A stretch of DNA of 54,179 nucleotides from the NCBI GenBank assembly GCA_012064415.1, contig SSNU01000263.1, positions 1-54,179 on the forward strand, written 5' to 3'. The position numbers were made by a program, and so were the translations under genes. How positions within the stretch are numbered: the stretch's first letter is position 1; the number at the start of each line of letters is the position of its first letter. The stretch is from Gyrodactylus bullatarudis (taxonomy: Eukaryota > Platyhelminthes > Monogenea > Gyrodactylidea > Gyrodactylidae). A model generated the notes under the pieces. The model did not search any database and was not told where the DNA came from. It saw nothing but the letters and a program-made list of their open reading frames with translations. This document shows positions 1 through 23,585 of this stretch, one piece after another.

Positions 1-127
1 CTCCCTACCCTCTTTAAGTAAGTTTATTTTGATTTTCATTATTATATATTAGAAAGAGGGCAAATATTTTAACATCCGGATATGCAAAGCTCATTTAAAG
101 AGAATTTTTCAAGGTAAAAAAGTTTCT
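1..127. repeat. Left arm of a perfect 127-bp inverted repeat (partner 11051-11177)
   Basis: Bases 1-127 are the exact reverse complement of 11051-11177, with base 1 pairing to 11177. Identity ends abruptly at 127/11051. The left limit is unknown because the window starts here. It could be two recent copies of a mobile element in opposite orientation, or an assembly fold-back at a contig end. Confidence 0.9.
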
Positions 128-1414
128 ATTAAACCATTTTTTTTAAATTTTCCTTAGATACCCCAAATCGCTATTGAAAATGCCGTTTTTTAAATTAGCG
201 CCAACTTGTTTCGATGAATTTTTCTACTTAAATCGATCAAAATTCAAATTCTGAGCCATTTGAATGCAAGTTTAAATAAAAATAGGTTTATAAGGTATTT
301 TTAATCAGCAGTGCATATTCTTGTAAAAAATTTGGATTAATTTGAAGACGTTTGGAAAAATGGGATTTTGGGGTATCAGAGAATTAAAAATATCGAATTT
401 AAATTTCATAAATGGCATTTTCGAAGTAAGGTCTAACAGATTCGCATTGCAGCCGAAACATTGTTCGGAAGAAAAAAAAATTTGACTTGCCCTACCATAT
501 ATTTGATCATTGCAGTAATACAGAAAATATTAATAATGATTGAGATAAAATAATTACTCAAAAAAATTGATCGGAATGATTGATAGAATTTTCATTCATC
601 GAGTTTCCCATTCTTTCTCTGATCTGATAGCATTTCGTTGATTTCTTTTCTTGAATAATTAAAAATACCGATTAATCATTTTGCCTGCCAAAAAGATAAT
701 TTTGACTAGTGATCCCTAGGACTATAACTGAGGGGACATTAAATAGTTCAAATATCCAATCACCTGACCTCTATCTGCTTTAATCTAAAGGTGACCAGTT
801 TTTGGATCGAAAAATGAGCCGATTTTCGGTAGAACTAAAAATAATTGAGTTAAAATAAATGTAGTAATTTGTAATTAGTAGAGCCTCAAAAAGTATTTTA
901 ATGAAAATATTATTTAATTATATATCACATTTTTATATAAAATAACTACTTACAAGGGATATATTAACGAAATCTAGGTGTTCGGTCCAACTTAAGTTTA
1001 GCCGTATTAGAATGCTTAACCAGCTATTCCCTCTTTTCTGAAAACCATTTAAAGCTATAATTTTTTCTGCTATGTCATCAGGGTTCAAAGTTATAAAGTC
1101 TTAAAATGTATTTTGAAGATAAGGTTTTAAAATAATACTTTATTAAATCATGATACATATATTTCATTCATATCAATGATCTAAATCCATATTTTTTGAG
1201 GTAGAGAGATGATTTTCATTTTTTAACAATTTGCTAAGCTCAAAAATATATCTGAAGAATATAATTTCGAAAGCATCTCGATATTTTAGTTAAATTTCAA
1301 CACCAAATGGTTTTTCAATTTTTTATTCAGTTTAATTGTGAGTAAATTATGTAAGCGATAGACAGAAAATTGATTGCGCGTCAAAAAAAACTTCTCTGAG
1401 ACTTTAGAGATTAA

Positions 1415-2281
1415 CCCTCGCCCTGGAAGTTGGTAAAATTTCACATTTCACAATTTGGACCCCATACTTATTTATATAGAAAAATAATAAAATATTAGGT
1501 CTGACATAGTATATTTCAAGACTTTCGACATTCTAAACAAATCAAGATATGATGATTTTTACAAGCGTTTTTTCTGCAATAATTACTGTAAGTTGATATT
1601 TTGACATCTTTGGTTCTTGGACAAAAGGAGCATCTTCCTTTCTTTGGTGTAATCTCAGCTTCTAGATTGTCATTGACTATGCTAGTTCTTCGTCTTTTGG
1701 CGCCTATACTTTCTTGCTGCTTTGTTTCTAATCCCATGAGCTGATAGCTTAGCTCCATTAGAAATATTCTTCGTGCACATCTTTTGGTAATTTGATTATC
1801 TGGCCATTTTATGGAACTCGATGATATTGTGGCTTCCAGTACGACTTCGCACTCTGGCTGTCTGGTAGTTGATGTCTCCGCATTTTGAAACTAGATCAGC
1901 TCCAAAGGATTGATCCATATCAGTATCTGGATTCGAAATATCAGAGGGATATTCTGTGTAATCCTCTTCTTCACTTTCAGAAGAACCAGATTTCTAAATT
2001 CTCAGGACCGATAAGAGTTTCGATATCAGAGTACACGTCTTCTTCGTAGCTATGAAAAAATGAGAAAATCATATAGAATATAATGTGGGGTCCGTACCCC
2101 ATTTGTGTCATAACAGACTAAAATGTTTGCTGAATGTTTGTTTAGGAAAAAGATAAAAAATAACAATATTGATGAATATTAGTTTGACTAGGATTAGGTT
2201 TTTGTGTGGCTCTCCTATCCAAAGTTATTACAAATCAAAGTATGGTTGGGGTCCGTATGAACCCCACTTCCAGGGCGAGGG
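1415..2281 (-). mobile_element. Non-autonomous piggyBac-like transposon (deletion derivative)
   Basis: An 867-bp element flanked by TTAA at 1411-1414 and 2282-2285, the target site used by piggyBac transposons. Its ends are a perfect 16-bp inverted repeat starting CCC (1415-1430 and 2266-2281), as expected for the superfamily. Copies of a GGGGTCCGTA-type motif lie in subterminal positions at both ends. On the minus strand the interior keeps an acidic Ser/Glu/Asp-rich stretch (about 1790-2060, frameshifted), like the N-terminal region of these transposases, followed by the C-terminal cysteine-rich tail. The catalytic DDE core is missing, so the copy could only be moved by a transposase supplied from elsewhere. 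Confidence 0.88.
1516..1758 (-). pseudogene. piggyBac transposase C-terminal remnant (cysteine-rich domain)
   Basis: Eighty residues ending in a zinc-binding-like pattern: C-x2-C, then C, C, HH and a final C-x2-C (RCSFCPRT, YCRKNACKNHH, ICLECRKS). This is the C-terminal cysteine-rich domain of piggyBac-type transposases, which recognises the element ends. It is a remnant: no catalytic aspartates are encoded in the element. The methionine at its left is probably not a true start, since open sequence continues upstream on the minus strand before frameshifts appear. Confidence 0.8.
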
Positions 2282-3314
2282 TTAAAAAAGAATTTCAAAT
2301 TGAAAATTTTTCGCGAGTTAAAATATTACAATTAAAATATTTTCAATATTGTTGAAAATGTTGAAATTTATATTAATATAAAGAAACGATTTCTTTTCTA
2401 TCTTGACTGAATACATTTCTGGTTGGAAATGTCCAAGCTCTCATTTAACGTTGACATTTACATACAAGAGGAACTAAACATTCCTAGTATTATTGCAAAC
2501 TTACTTTATAGGCTTAAGCATTATCAATTCAAATGTTGATTCTTCTTTTCATTGTCAATTGTACCCTTACATTGTAAAATTCATATAAAATTGTCTAGAA
2601 TTCGACTTGATTTTATTTTTCCTTCTTCTTATTAAGTTAAGTATCTAAGAAAATGTTTATAAACAAAGTTTAAGATTATTTCATGGATTTATACTTAACT
2701 GTGTACTGTTATATTTTAAAATGATTTGATTGTTCACTAAATTTAATTATCCTAAGGCAGGTAAAAAATACATGGTATCATATTCAAAATATATTAATTT
2801 AAAATTTTATCCCTCATTAAAAATATATCCTACATTCTTACACAGAGTCCAAAATAATGATTAGTTTTGAATTTGTATTTTAAAAAATAAATAATAATTG
2901 TACTCGAAGAAGAGATAAATATTGAAAAAAGTTAATAAAGATTAATCAAAAGTTCATTTCCTGGATAGAAATAAACTCTTGATGCACTTAATTTATCAAA
3001 GAAGAATAACTTTATCTATTTCTATCTAAGATCATGAGAGAAATTTAACAATAAACTGATACAATATTCATTATAGAGCTATTAACTCCCAGCTTTTTTG
3101 ATGAAATGAATATTTTCTTCTGAATTTTTTTAATATGAAGTTTATGATTTTATTATGAATGAGTAATTTCCGTAAGTTTTCAAAAACCTACGAATATCCA
3201 CTTAAATACATAATTTGGACAACCATTTCTCAAACCATTATCAGTGATATCACTTTAAAAATGATAAAAGAAATAGTAAAGATTGAAGAAAATTAGAATA
3301 ATACCTGGCTAAAG

Positions 3315-3684
3315 AATAGAGATGTAACAAATTTTTCAACCTACTTTAGAAACCTACTCAAATGAAAATACTATGAGTTCTTAACATTATTTTACATAAG
3401 ATCAAGTATCAAAATGCTTGTTCATGATAATAGTCAAGTTTAAAAATCAGACTTTTTTAAAAATGCTGCCAGATTTTCAATGAATTTTTACTACGTTTTC
3501 ACTAAAATTTTGCTGATAATGCAAGAGAATTTAGGGAAAATGGGTAATGCACGACTATGCATGGGATTGCAAACGAATTTTCAGTTATTTTAGATTTCAC
3601 ACATCATTCTTATCAAATTTATAAGTGGAAATTTTAAGGTAAACTTTGATTCAATAAAAGGTTAAAATTCGTTACATCTCTATT
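3315..3684. mobile_element. MITE-like element with 21-bp terminal inverted repeats
   Basis: AATAGAGATGTAACAAATTT at 3315 is matched in inverted orientation at 3664-3684 with one mismatch. Both sides are next to AAAG, a possible 4-bp target duplication. The 370-bp interior has no coding capacity, so this looks like a small non-autonomous DNA transposon. Sequence just downstream (about 3690-3770) resembles 27040-27130, which suggests another dispersed repeat adjoining it. Confidence 0.55.
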
Positions 3685-4709
3685 AAAGATGACCAAAACT
3701 CTCCAATAAGTAGCAGAAATGGAGAGAAAAGTAAAAAAAACCTCACATAGCCTAGGGTTATAAAAATTGTATTTTTTTAACACAGATTTATAAAGAATTT
3801 GTCTTTGACCCGTACATCTAAGCTCTCATACCGAGAGGTAATAACATTGGGTCTCTAAAGATTAATTCATCACTAAATTTTTAATTCCTCTCATAATATT
3901 TCTACAAAATAAATCAAAGCAGTTTATTGTTAGGAAATATATGACACAATTGAACTATAAAAACAAGATAAATGATAAAATTACAATTATGGATATAAAC
4001 AAAGATGTATTTTCTTGAGAAACTGCTGTATTATCTTAATCGTGTAGACTCTGGAAAAAATTTTCCTACTTCATTTCTCTGCGTAGATGTATAAGCAACT
4101 CAGCATGACTAACTCTACTCAAGCAAGGAAATGAAAAAAATTCTTTGTATGCATTTCGCAATGCAAGAACAACTAGCTTGTTGGATGGAAAAACTTCAAG
4201 AGCGTAAATTTCTCTTTCGCTATAATTTCCCTGGATATCAAAGTCAAAAGTTATTCTGCAATCTATGCTGAATTTAACTTGGATGAGAAAGACTTTTCTC
4301 TCTCTTCTTCTTATTTGAATTGGATGCAGAATTAGTTTGGTTCATCTCTGAACTCATTCCGAATTGTAGATTTTATAAAATTCCTAAAAAATTCCTTTTC
4401 CATTCGAAAAAGGAATCCTTCAAATCTAATGAAAGTTGAAGAGATATATCTAATGATAAAAAGAGCACATTCATTTCCAGGATAATTCCTTAGGGGAAAT
4501 GGCTCTGGAAAAAAAACAAGAAATGTGACATTTTCTTTTTCATCATGAACAAATGGAATATGATGAAATAGAGGAAACTAATCTCAGAGATTTCTATCTT
4601 TATTCGACACTTTGTTTTTATTTTACAAAAATTTTGAAGATTTATTTTGTTAAGATGACCATATTCAACTATAAATGACTTCAGATAATGATTTTTCAAC
4701 TTATTTTAG

Positions 4710-15761
<11,052 letters not shown>

Positions 15762-15925
15762 TATAAAAATTTGAAAAATTTATTCCACTTCGGAATGTAT
15801 TTTAAATTTGAAAAGTTTTCTAATTTTGAAAAGTAAAGAATATTAAAAACAAAAAAAAATATTTAACATTCATATTCAAATAGAATAATCAAGAAAAATA
15901 TGATTAAATAACTTGACAATAACCA

Positions 15926-15931
15926 AATAAA
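15926..15931 (+). promoter_or_regulatory. Candidate polyadenylation signal of the kinase gene
   Basis: AATAAA lies 165 bp after the kinase stop codon and is the first canonical hexamer downstream. In such AT-rich sequence the match could be chance. Confidence 0.35.
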
Positions 15932-16194
15932 AAGTAAAATATGACTAATTTAAAATTCTATTACTCAAATAATGGACGCCTTTTTTGATTTTGAAATGGA
16001 AAAAATACTTGCTTAAGCGATATTGAAATTTAAAAAGACGAGATTTTCAAGGAACCAAAAAATATTGTTATTAATAGACTAAACATTCTTGTTAGTTTTT
16101 ATCAATTTAAAAATACTTTTCAGTTTTTCGTGAAAATAAAAAAATTTAATTTAATTTTCTTCCTTTTTACTGCCTATAAAAATGATTATTCTCA

Positions 16195-16440
16195 CGGTTT
16201 GCACTCTAAAATACACACTAAAATTGGGCCGACAAAAATGAAGCCGTCTGATTGACCAGTAACTTTTTTGGTTCTGATCAATTTTACGGCTCAACTAAAG
16301 CCAAATCTAAAGTTTTTTGGCTAGAAACATGGTTCGTGAGGTTATCTACCACTGGTTAAAATTTCATTAAAATCGGTTGGGTAGTTTAGGCGTCTATAGG
16401 CTCACAAATTTGACTTTTATTTTTTAATTATATAGATAAT
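16195..16440 (+). repeat. Retroposon-like 3' tail sequence
   Basis: The stretch containing ATTTCATTAAAATCGGTTGG, then a GTAGTTTAGGCG-type motif, CACAAA, and an AT-rich end with TATATAGATAAT resembles the 3' tails of arthropod RTE-type non-LTR retroelements and their SINEs. That is pattern memory, not a search result. The Ginger-like element begins just after it, so one may have inserted beside or into the other. Confidence 0.35.
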
Positions 16441-16457
16441 ATTTATTTAGATATATA

Positions 16458-16991
16458 TGTTACCGTGAATCGTGTGAAAGCAGGGATTCGTACGAATCCC
16501 TAGTGAATCGTGGAAATTTTAAATTCCTTATCTAAACAATTTTTATTTTTTTATTTTCGTGGTGAAGAAATTAAGTATAATTGTAATATAAAATAAATTA
16601 TTTATTTGTGCATGATAAACTACTGTGGCATCTGGAGTTACACAATAAATTATTCTTGCGACACTTGCAACGACTTGTTGAGCATTTTGTTTTACAGCTG
16701 CAGTGTAAAAATCCTTGTCCATTAACAGAGGATACCATACTCGAAAATTTTCTCACATAGTAGCTTTCATCAGGAACTTCTTCAATATCAATAAATTTCT
16801 CGGCCAAAGGAGATAGCTGATTTGCTGAAAATAGACCTTCAATGATTCCGGATGTTGTTCCGACCTGATATAGATTGTTATAATCAACTTTCAAGATCAC
16901 TCCATATAAGTTATGATTATGCCACAGTAGTTTATCATGCCCAATTCAGTGATTCGTACGAATCCCTGCTTTCACACGATTCACAGTAACA
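16458..16991 (-). mobile_element. Ginger/KRBA2-like DNA transposon remnant with long inverted ends
   Basis: A 534-bp element whose ends form a TGTTAC...GTAACA inverted repeat of about 40 bp (16458 onward and ending at 16991) with one or two mismatches. The repeat includes the internal palindrome GGGATTCGTACGAATCCC near each end. TGT...ACA ends are typical of Ginger elements, DNA transposons whose integrase is related to gypsy integrases. The only coding content is a C-terminal integrase tail on the minus strand. I could not find a clean target-site duplication; both sides carry TTTAGAT-like sequence. An outer inverted match (ATTTATTTAGAT at 16441, its complement near 17037) may mark an older enclosing element. 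Confidence 0.7.
16598..16900 (-). pseudogene. Integrase C-terminal remnant with CXC-type cysteine motif (KRBA2/SCAND3-like)
   Basis: One hundred residues ending in a dense cysteine motif (HCSCKTKCSTSRCKCRK, then LLCNSRCH, then CTNK). This matches, from memory, the tail of transposon-derived integrase proteins annotated as KRAB-A domain-containing protein 2 or SCAN domain-containing protein 3. The upstream part (VGTTSGIIEGLFSANQLSPL) fits the short region that precedes this tail. The catalytic integrase core is absent, so this is a fragment kept by a deletion derivative of the element. The natural stop lies at 16598-16600. Confidence 0.7.
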
Positions 16992-19267
16992 TTTAGATTA
17001 TTGGTCAATCAAATATAAAGTGGATTTATTTTCCAAATCTAAATAAATATACCAACACGATGGGGAATCATATTTCAATAACACATGAATCCTAAAAGAA
17101 TAAATGGTAACGATGGGTTTGTAATATCAAAAACAAATTATTAAATTAGTCACTGGACTACTTTGAAGTAAATAAGAAAATATATTCGATAAAATATTAA
17201 GTTTAGAACAAAAAGTAATTTTTCAATATTCCAGCTATCAGAATTTATTCCAAGAGTAACTCTTTTTTCTTAAAACCAACCTTTTTTGTTTTTGAACAAA
17301 AACTCAAGTTAGAGAAAGCTTCCCGGGCCAAAATTTCTAAGCCATGTAATGAATGAAATTCAATACAACTGTATTTTTTATTCCTAACCACAGGAGCTTA
17401 CTAATGTTACAAAAAAATGTACATTTAACTTTTCTGACTGCAACTCATGTTCTTCTACTACTTTGTACTATTTTTCATTTATAATACAATAAGATGGGTC
17501 TGATTTCTAGGGTTCTTTTTTCCTTACTACATTACTATTCTAGTACTAGTCTTTATTAAAAGTTTTGTAAACAAAAATACTGACCACTCGTGGGACTGTT
17601 TTTTTAATCATTTTAATTTACAGTGTACTTAATTTCTCATAAGTAACATTAATTTGATTATTTTTAGGAATGAATTAAGAAATATTCTATGAAGCCTAAG
17701 TTGGTTTTCGATTTCTTGGTCATTTTCACAACTTTAATTAAATTTCGATGATTAAAGATCTGTGAAAAATGTTGGGCCTGTCACTTTCATATCAAGAAAA
17801 AATTTCACTCAAAGTTCAATAAAATGGTTATTTTGCGTCAACAACGTAATCTGCATTTAAAAAAATCATGAATCATATCAGCCAACTTTAATTTATTTTT
17901 GTTATGGATTAGGCTATGGGCATTGGGCAAGTAAGAAGAGTAGACGCATTGGGCTGGGACTTTATTAAATTGGGCGAACTATGATATCTAGCTCATGGGT
18001 AACAAGATAAACAACATATTAATAATACAAACCATATATATAGGTCTTTTAAAGGATATGCTTGGCCTATATTCAAACACCACAACAATTTTAAATCTTG
18101 TTAATTCAGTGTAAATGATAATTTTTTGAAATACATCTTTTTAAGCTTACTTTAATTTCTTTAAAATCCAACTTGAAGAAACCAGCTTCAATTTCCTTTA
18201 ATAGAAGTATAAAGAAATTCATTTTATTGAAACCTCTTTTATTCACACCTCTTTCTTCAGTGAAGAATCTTTATGTATTTGATTCTTCAAGTTTCTTCAT
18301 CTACACTTATTTTTCTTGAACAAACAATGCTTTCACAGATGAAAATTAGCCTTGATATATCTCTTTTTCTACAAATGAATTTTATTTGATAGGGAAAACT
18401 TTTCATTAAGCAAATAAAAAATTCCTGATTTATCCATTGAATTGTGTAATGTAAAACTAGGAAGACGTGACAGACCTCTTCTCATCCCACCTCATACTGT
18501 GTGTCCAAGGCTCTTACTTTGTTATGTCCAACTCCTTTAGAAATGTGAATGTTATGGCTTGTTCAAAAACTGTTGAGATGAATCGAAAAGAAGCCCATTC
18601 CTTCCCACTGTTATGAGAATCCACCCTCCTTTTCCAACTGAAGACCCTTCTTATGCACCCAGGGAATATGGAAAATAACCAGGATATTTTAGTGGATAAA
18701 AATCTTTACAATGAAACTTTCTCCCCATCATCTGGTGAGAGAGAAGAAAAATTTAACACCTGTAAAATTTTAAAGAGTGATTTTTTGAAATATGACTCTA
18801 TAAAGTTTGTTCTTTTGGGATTTATTTCACAATTTGATTTTTCGAATGGTTTTTTGGTAAAATTACCAAATTTTCAAGATTAAATTTTGTGAAAAATTAA
18901 GAAAAAAACATATGAATTCTAAACTAGGCAACTTGAGGCTCAAGAAAATATTTTTAGCAAAAACTAAACTTACTTAAAACCAACTACTTTTAATGTTCTT
19001 AATAAATAACAAGTCAGAGTCTAAAAGCAGGTTTGAATCGACATTCAAGAAAAATTATTTTTGGCAACTTTGATACGATTCTGATCAGAATTCAATTCTC
19101 TATCGATTAATCTAAAAATCTCAACTTTTAATGATCTCAATCACTTGGAACTTATTAAGTTCAGATTGAACCCTAACCCTTTTATATCCATTAATTGAAG
19201 GAAAATACAAAATGAAATAAATTGAAAACTAATTGCAAATCGGTTTTTTAAAGCGTATAGATTTTAG

Positions 19268-19384
19268 ATTGACTGTAAATTTCATTAATATGAAATTAAA
19301 ATATCGAATTTATTATTTTCCTTATTTATTGATTCATAGTAGATGACAAACAATTCAAGTGTAAATTGGACAAGAAATCCTATC
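19268..19384 (+). repeat. Direct repeat, copy 1 (partner 19717-19821)
   Basis: Begins ATTGACTGTAAATTTCATTA and is about 90% identical to 19717-19821, with an extra 12 bp or so near the start. The two copies bracket a 332-bp segment that has coding character on the minus strand. Confidence 0.8.
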
Positions 19385-19495
19385 GTTTTTTTTGTTTGAA
19401 AATTAAATTATTTTGTAACCCAAAATTTGTATCAACATGATTTCAGAGTAAAAAATAGCAAATCCAAGATGTCAGATTTCAAGAGAGTTCTTCAA

Positions 19496-19711
19496 TTAAT
19501 TTCTTGCATTTGTTATCCCTTTTTTCGGTTGCTTCATCTTCTTTTGGAATAAAAAACTTAGTTGAATAAACTTGTTGTCTTTTATTTCCCCAATGTTAAC
19601 TGGATCTGGAGAATCTTTGTTGTCCAAAAACTTTGACACGCGTTCAAGAAGATCTTTGGTCTTCAATTTATCAGGCTTATTCACAATGAGAAGGTCATCT
19701 GGTTTGAAAGA
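19496..19711 (-). pseudogene. Coding-like fragment, possibly NOPCHAP1 (C12orf45)-like
   Basis: The minus strand is open from a TGA complement at 19712-19714 to a stop at 19496, reading ...PDDLLIVNKPDKLK, then LLERVSKFL, PVNIGEIKDNKFIQLSF and a Lys-rich end. The pattern DLL..P...K..LL.RV..FL followed by NI..I.....IQ.. recalls NOPCHAP1, a snoRNP-assembly cofactor; this rests on memory only. There is no start codon upstream because the right-hand direct repeat begins at that point. It looks like a captured or retroposed 3' coding fragment rather than a working gene. Confidence 0.3.
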
Positions 19712-19716
19712 TCAAA

Positions 19717-19821
19717 ATTGACTGTAAATTTCATTAAAATATCGAATTTATTATTTACGTTATTTATTGATTCATAGTAGGTGACAAACAATTCAAGTGT
19801 AAATTGGACAAGAAATCCTAT
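19717..19821 (+). repeat. Direct repeat, copy 2 (partner 19268-19384)
   Basis: Same orientation as copy 1. Shared core includes TATTTATTGATTCATAGTAG and CAATTCAAGTGTAAATTGGA. It could be the result of a tandem duplication, or terminal direct repeats of a small element. Confidence 0.8.
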
Positions 19822-22800
19822 AGTTGACGAAAAGTTTCTGTCCATGATCTATGATAAATTATGTCGAAAATTCAACATGTTTCTTATTCATCAAGTGAAA
19901 GCAATGCAGTAAGAAAGAACAAAACATGTAGTGGGTTGACACTCAAAGAAATATTCTTGTACATTTTCTTCAAGTAAGCATTTCATAGGGCCACCATATT
20001 TCCACTCCATTATCAATCATTATTTGCAACCTTTTCAGATTCTACTATTTTCATTCATATGTTGGAAATGTAATGCCAGTATAGATTACATATTATGTGT
20101 TACATAACATTGCTATAGCAGAGAAACTTTAACGCATTTTTTTTTATTTTAGTCTATTTCCAGTATGTATCATAATTTAATTTCATTAAATATATTCACT
20201 ATAAATACGGAGAGATGCATAGGTGGAAATCTTCTTAAACAAACAAGGTTTTAAAGCCTTAATTTATTGAATTAATAAGTAGTGTTCTACGAAAAGATAT
20301 GCAGATATAGAAAAGATTTTCCACAATTTTACATCTTGCATGTGTTATCCAAGCAACTAGTAGACAACTCTTAAAATCTTCTTCACAGAAATCTTAATTT
20401 GACAGAATAAGACCTTTTTTTAGGACACCTTAGAATAAAAGCTTGAACTGAAGAATAAATTTATTTGGTTCCATATTAGGGTTATACAAAATTTTATTTT
20501 CCCCAACAATGTTCCATGTCTTGAAAAATTGATGTTTTAACTGAAAATTTTTTTATCTTCTGATATACAAAAAAACCATTTCTTTCAACATATGAAAAAA
20601 AACTCAATTCTTACTACAAACACCATTTTTATTCGAAATTTAGTAAAAAATTTATTCGAAAATTTTAATTTTGTCATTTCTTGTAGTAAAGTTCATTGAA
20701 AAAATCTAGGCGGGTGTTAAAAATTTTTCATATTTTTTTATCAGAAAAAACTCGATAAAGCATGGTTTTATGGGGAAAATGCTTAGTTTAAATTTTTCAG
20801 CCATAAAAATACTCGATTTAATTAACACTTAGATACCATGAATCTAGATCCACTCCTGAACCGTTAAAATTGTGTTTTGGGATCTTTGAGAATTATTAAT
20901 AAGACAAAAAATTTTCTACTCAAAAAAGCATGACATATTAAATTGACATATGCCATGTATTCAAGATCAGAAAAACTTATCGACATATTTTCTTACACCA
21001 TGTTACCAAAAAATAGCCTGGTTACAGAAAAGAAGCAAAGATTCAAATTAGAAAAATTGAGAGGATTTCCCTAAAAGAGAATTGTACATCACCTGTGTTG
21101 AAAAAGAAAATGTATACTTGGCAACAATAGGATAAATGATAATTTTTGTTCTGTAATAATTCCCCTATGAATGATGGTAAAAGAAAAACATCAACAAATG
21201 TGAAGAATAAACTTTTAACGATACACAGGCTACCTCCGTAAGACGTCTAAATACAAGGAAGAAAAAGAATAGGAGAAAACATTGCAAAGACTTTCTTTCA
21301 GAATAACTTTATTTATTTGTTCAATAGAACAGAAGCTGAGTTAAGGAGAAAAAAGAGGTTCGAACGATGCAATAAAAAATTACTTGAAATTTTAAAATCA
21401 TTTTCTACCAACCTTTTTATTTTGAAATTTTTTTGGCGCCTTTTGTGGGGGTAATTTTTCTCTGTCGAAACTATCGTGAATGATCTCGGCAACAATAAAT
21501 TTGTTTATTATCTTTTCATAGTCCGTTGTAAATTATATTACATTAAATTGCCGAGTGTAAATCAACACCGGTAAGATACCAAGAGCGATTAAATGGGCAA
21601 CTGAAATAAGCACAAGCATTTCAAGGCAATAATACTCAACAAATTATTGTATTTTTGTTAGCCAAGGAGCTGTTATTTCTCCAATGAAGCATAGTAAATC
21701 CTTGTTGTCAAGATTATGTAATGCATGTTATGAATATTCGTTTACATTCAAAAATTATCAGATTGCAAAATCTATTAGATAAGACATATAAAAGGGTCTG
21801 CAATCGTATCGTAGAATCTAACTGATGTTGACCACAATTGAAATGTGATATTTCTTAACCCAGTTAATAACCCATTATTCTATTATGGACTTTTGATATT
21901 TTCTTATCTGATTATTTTGGCACTAGAGTTTAATTTAAATAAAAAACTATCGTAAAAAGAACTAAAATCACTTGAGTAAAGTGATTTTAATTATAACAAA
22001 TCTAGTTTGTGATTTATATTATACATCTCCCTTTGATTTTATAGAGGAATTAGTGAGTTTTTTTAATAATTTAAGCAAGCAATATTTACATATGAATAAA
22101 ATATTTCTAACAAAAAAAATGTTGTAGATATTATTGAATAGGTTTGAATTTTGAGTTTAGAATTAATATCAAGATCTAGGGGGACCAAAGGGAACTTCCA
22201 ATGTATATTTTTCTATTTCATTTATAAGCTTTAATAAAATCTTGGTTTATTTTTAAAAATTCAAAGAGTTCAAGTCTTTACCTTGGTCATTAGGTAAAAA
22301 ATCGATTAGTACAATTAATTTTTCTGGTAACCAGAAGTTTTGTCAGTATTATAAGACTAATATTTCCCATGTAAATTACACCAAGATATTTTTCACATTA
22401 AAACCTACAAAACTTTAATCGATGAAATACAGGGTTTTTATTATTCCGATTCTCTAAAATAAAATTAATGCAGGTTTGGTACAACTTTTCCCTATATGTA
22501 AATTATCCTTTAAAATCGATAATAAATTAATGATTTATCACAGAAAAACCCATTTATACCGAATCATTCATCACCCTATAGCATAACAAGTGAAGGAAAT
22601 TTTTTATTTCCCAATGAAATTGGGCATTCAAATTTTTTATAATCATTTTCTTACGAAGAAGGATATTTTCAATCATGTTATAATCATATTAAAACTAGGT
22701 CTAACTTAGATTGTAGGAGGAAAAAAATTAATCATCACGTCCGTCGTAACTCAATTTGTTTCTTGACCCGCTTTTTCACAACTATTTGATACGTGGATAA

Positions 22801-23585
22801 TTGAAACTATTAATATAACTATATAATGAGAATTTCGTAATCATTTATAACGAACATCAAAATAAAAACAGGAATGAACTCGTTATATTCTTGATTGATA
22901 AATACATTTTTTAATATTTTTAATTACATTATTTCCTTATCTATTCAATAACAGTATGCCAATCATGAAATCTTCCCTTTTCCTATAGCTTTTATCATCA
23001 TCAATCAAGGAAATCTTCTGTAACATGAAATCCTTACAAATTTGCTCGTTTTTTTCGGAACTTTCTATGCATTGATTATGACAGGTTTATTTTCCTATAC
23101 AAAAAAATGACCTATAACATTTCAAATCACACCTGCGATCTTTTACTATCTCAAAATGAAATCTTTCCAGAAAAAAACTTGGTAATCTAACACTAGAATT
23201 CTTACGTGTTGGTTTTAATTAGATACTTACTAGCAAACATGTGTAAAAGATACCTTCTTAGTATAAAAAAACAGTTATATATCTAAAAGTAGAAAATATT
23301 ATTTTAAATAGGGGGTGTTGCCTTCCCTATGTTACATTGTATCGCTTAACCTTATGATATGGCGCTGTACGCATGAATTTCTTCTCTATCCAACCAGTGT
23401 ACATCAATGCATACATTCTACATATATCTGTATACTAAATACCTATTATATAGTGTAGAGGAGATATACATGTGTATGATAGATAAGTAAGAGTGTCTGT
23501 CTCACGTTCATTGAAAGCAGTGTATATTTTACATGTAAAAAAGTGTGCAGATAATTACAAAAACATCCTGATCACTTTAGATTAA

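Larger units (their letters stand above)
1..4709 (+). other. Upstream intron portion of the kinase gene
   Basis: Apart from the inverted-repeat arm, the piggyBac derivative and the MITE, this AT-rich stretch shows no coding exon that I can support. A weak fold-back pairs about 157-184 with 360-430 (both contain a run like GGGGTATC or its complement). The SH2 exons expected for a SYK gene are not here. Confidence 0.55.
15762..23585. other. Intergenic region between kinase and forkhead genes
   Basis: Contains the kinase 3' UTR, a retroposon-like tail, the Ginger-like element and the direct-repeat-bounded coding fragment listed separately. The rest is AT-rich with no convincing exon. The last 250 bp before 23586 are less AT-rich and probably hold the forkhead promoter and 5' UTR, but I cannot name a core element with confidence. 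Confidence 0.5.

Noticed and set aside
18653..18883. Plus-strand open frame starting MHPGNMENNQ
   Set aside because: The first half looks somewhat protein-like and has a GTGAGA after it, but the rest is AT-rich noise and no partner exon was found. It cannot be an upstream coding exon of the forkhead gene because a stop directly precedes that ATG.
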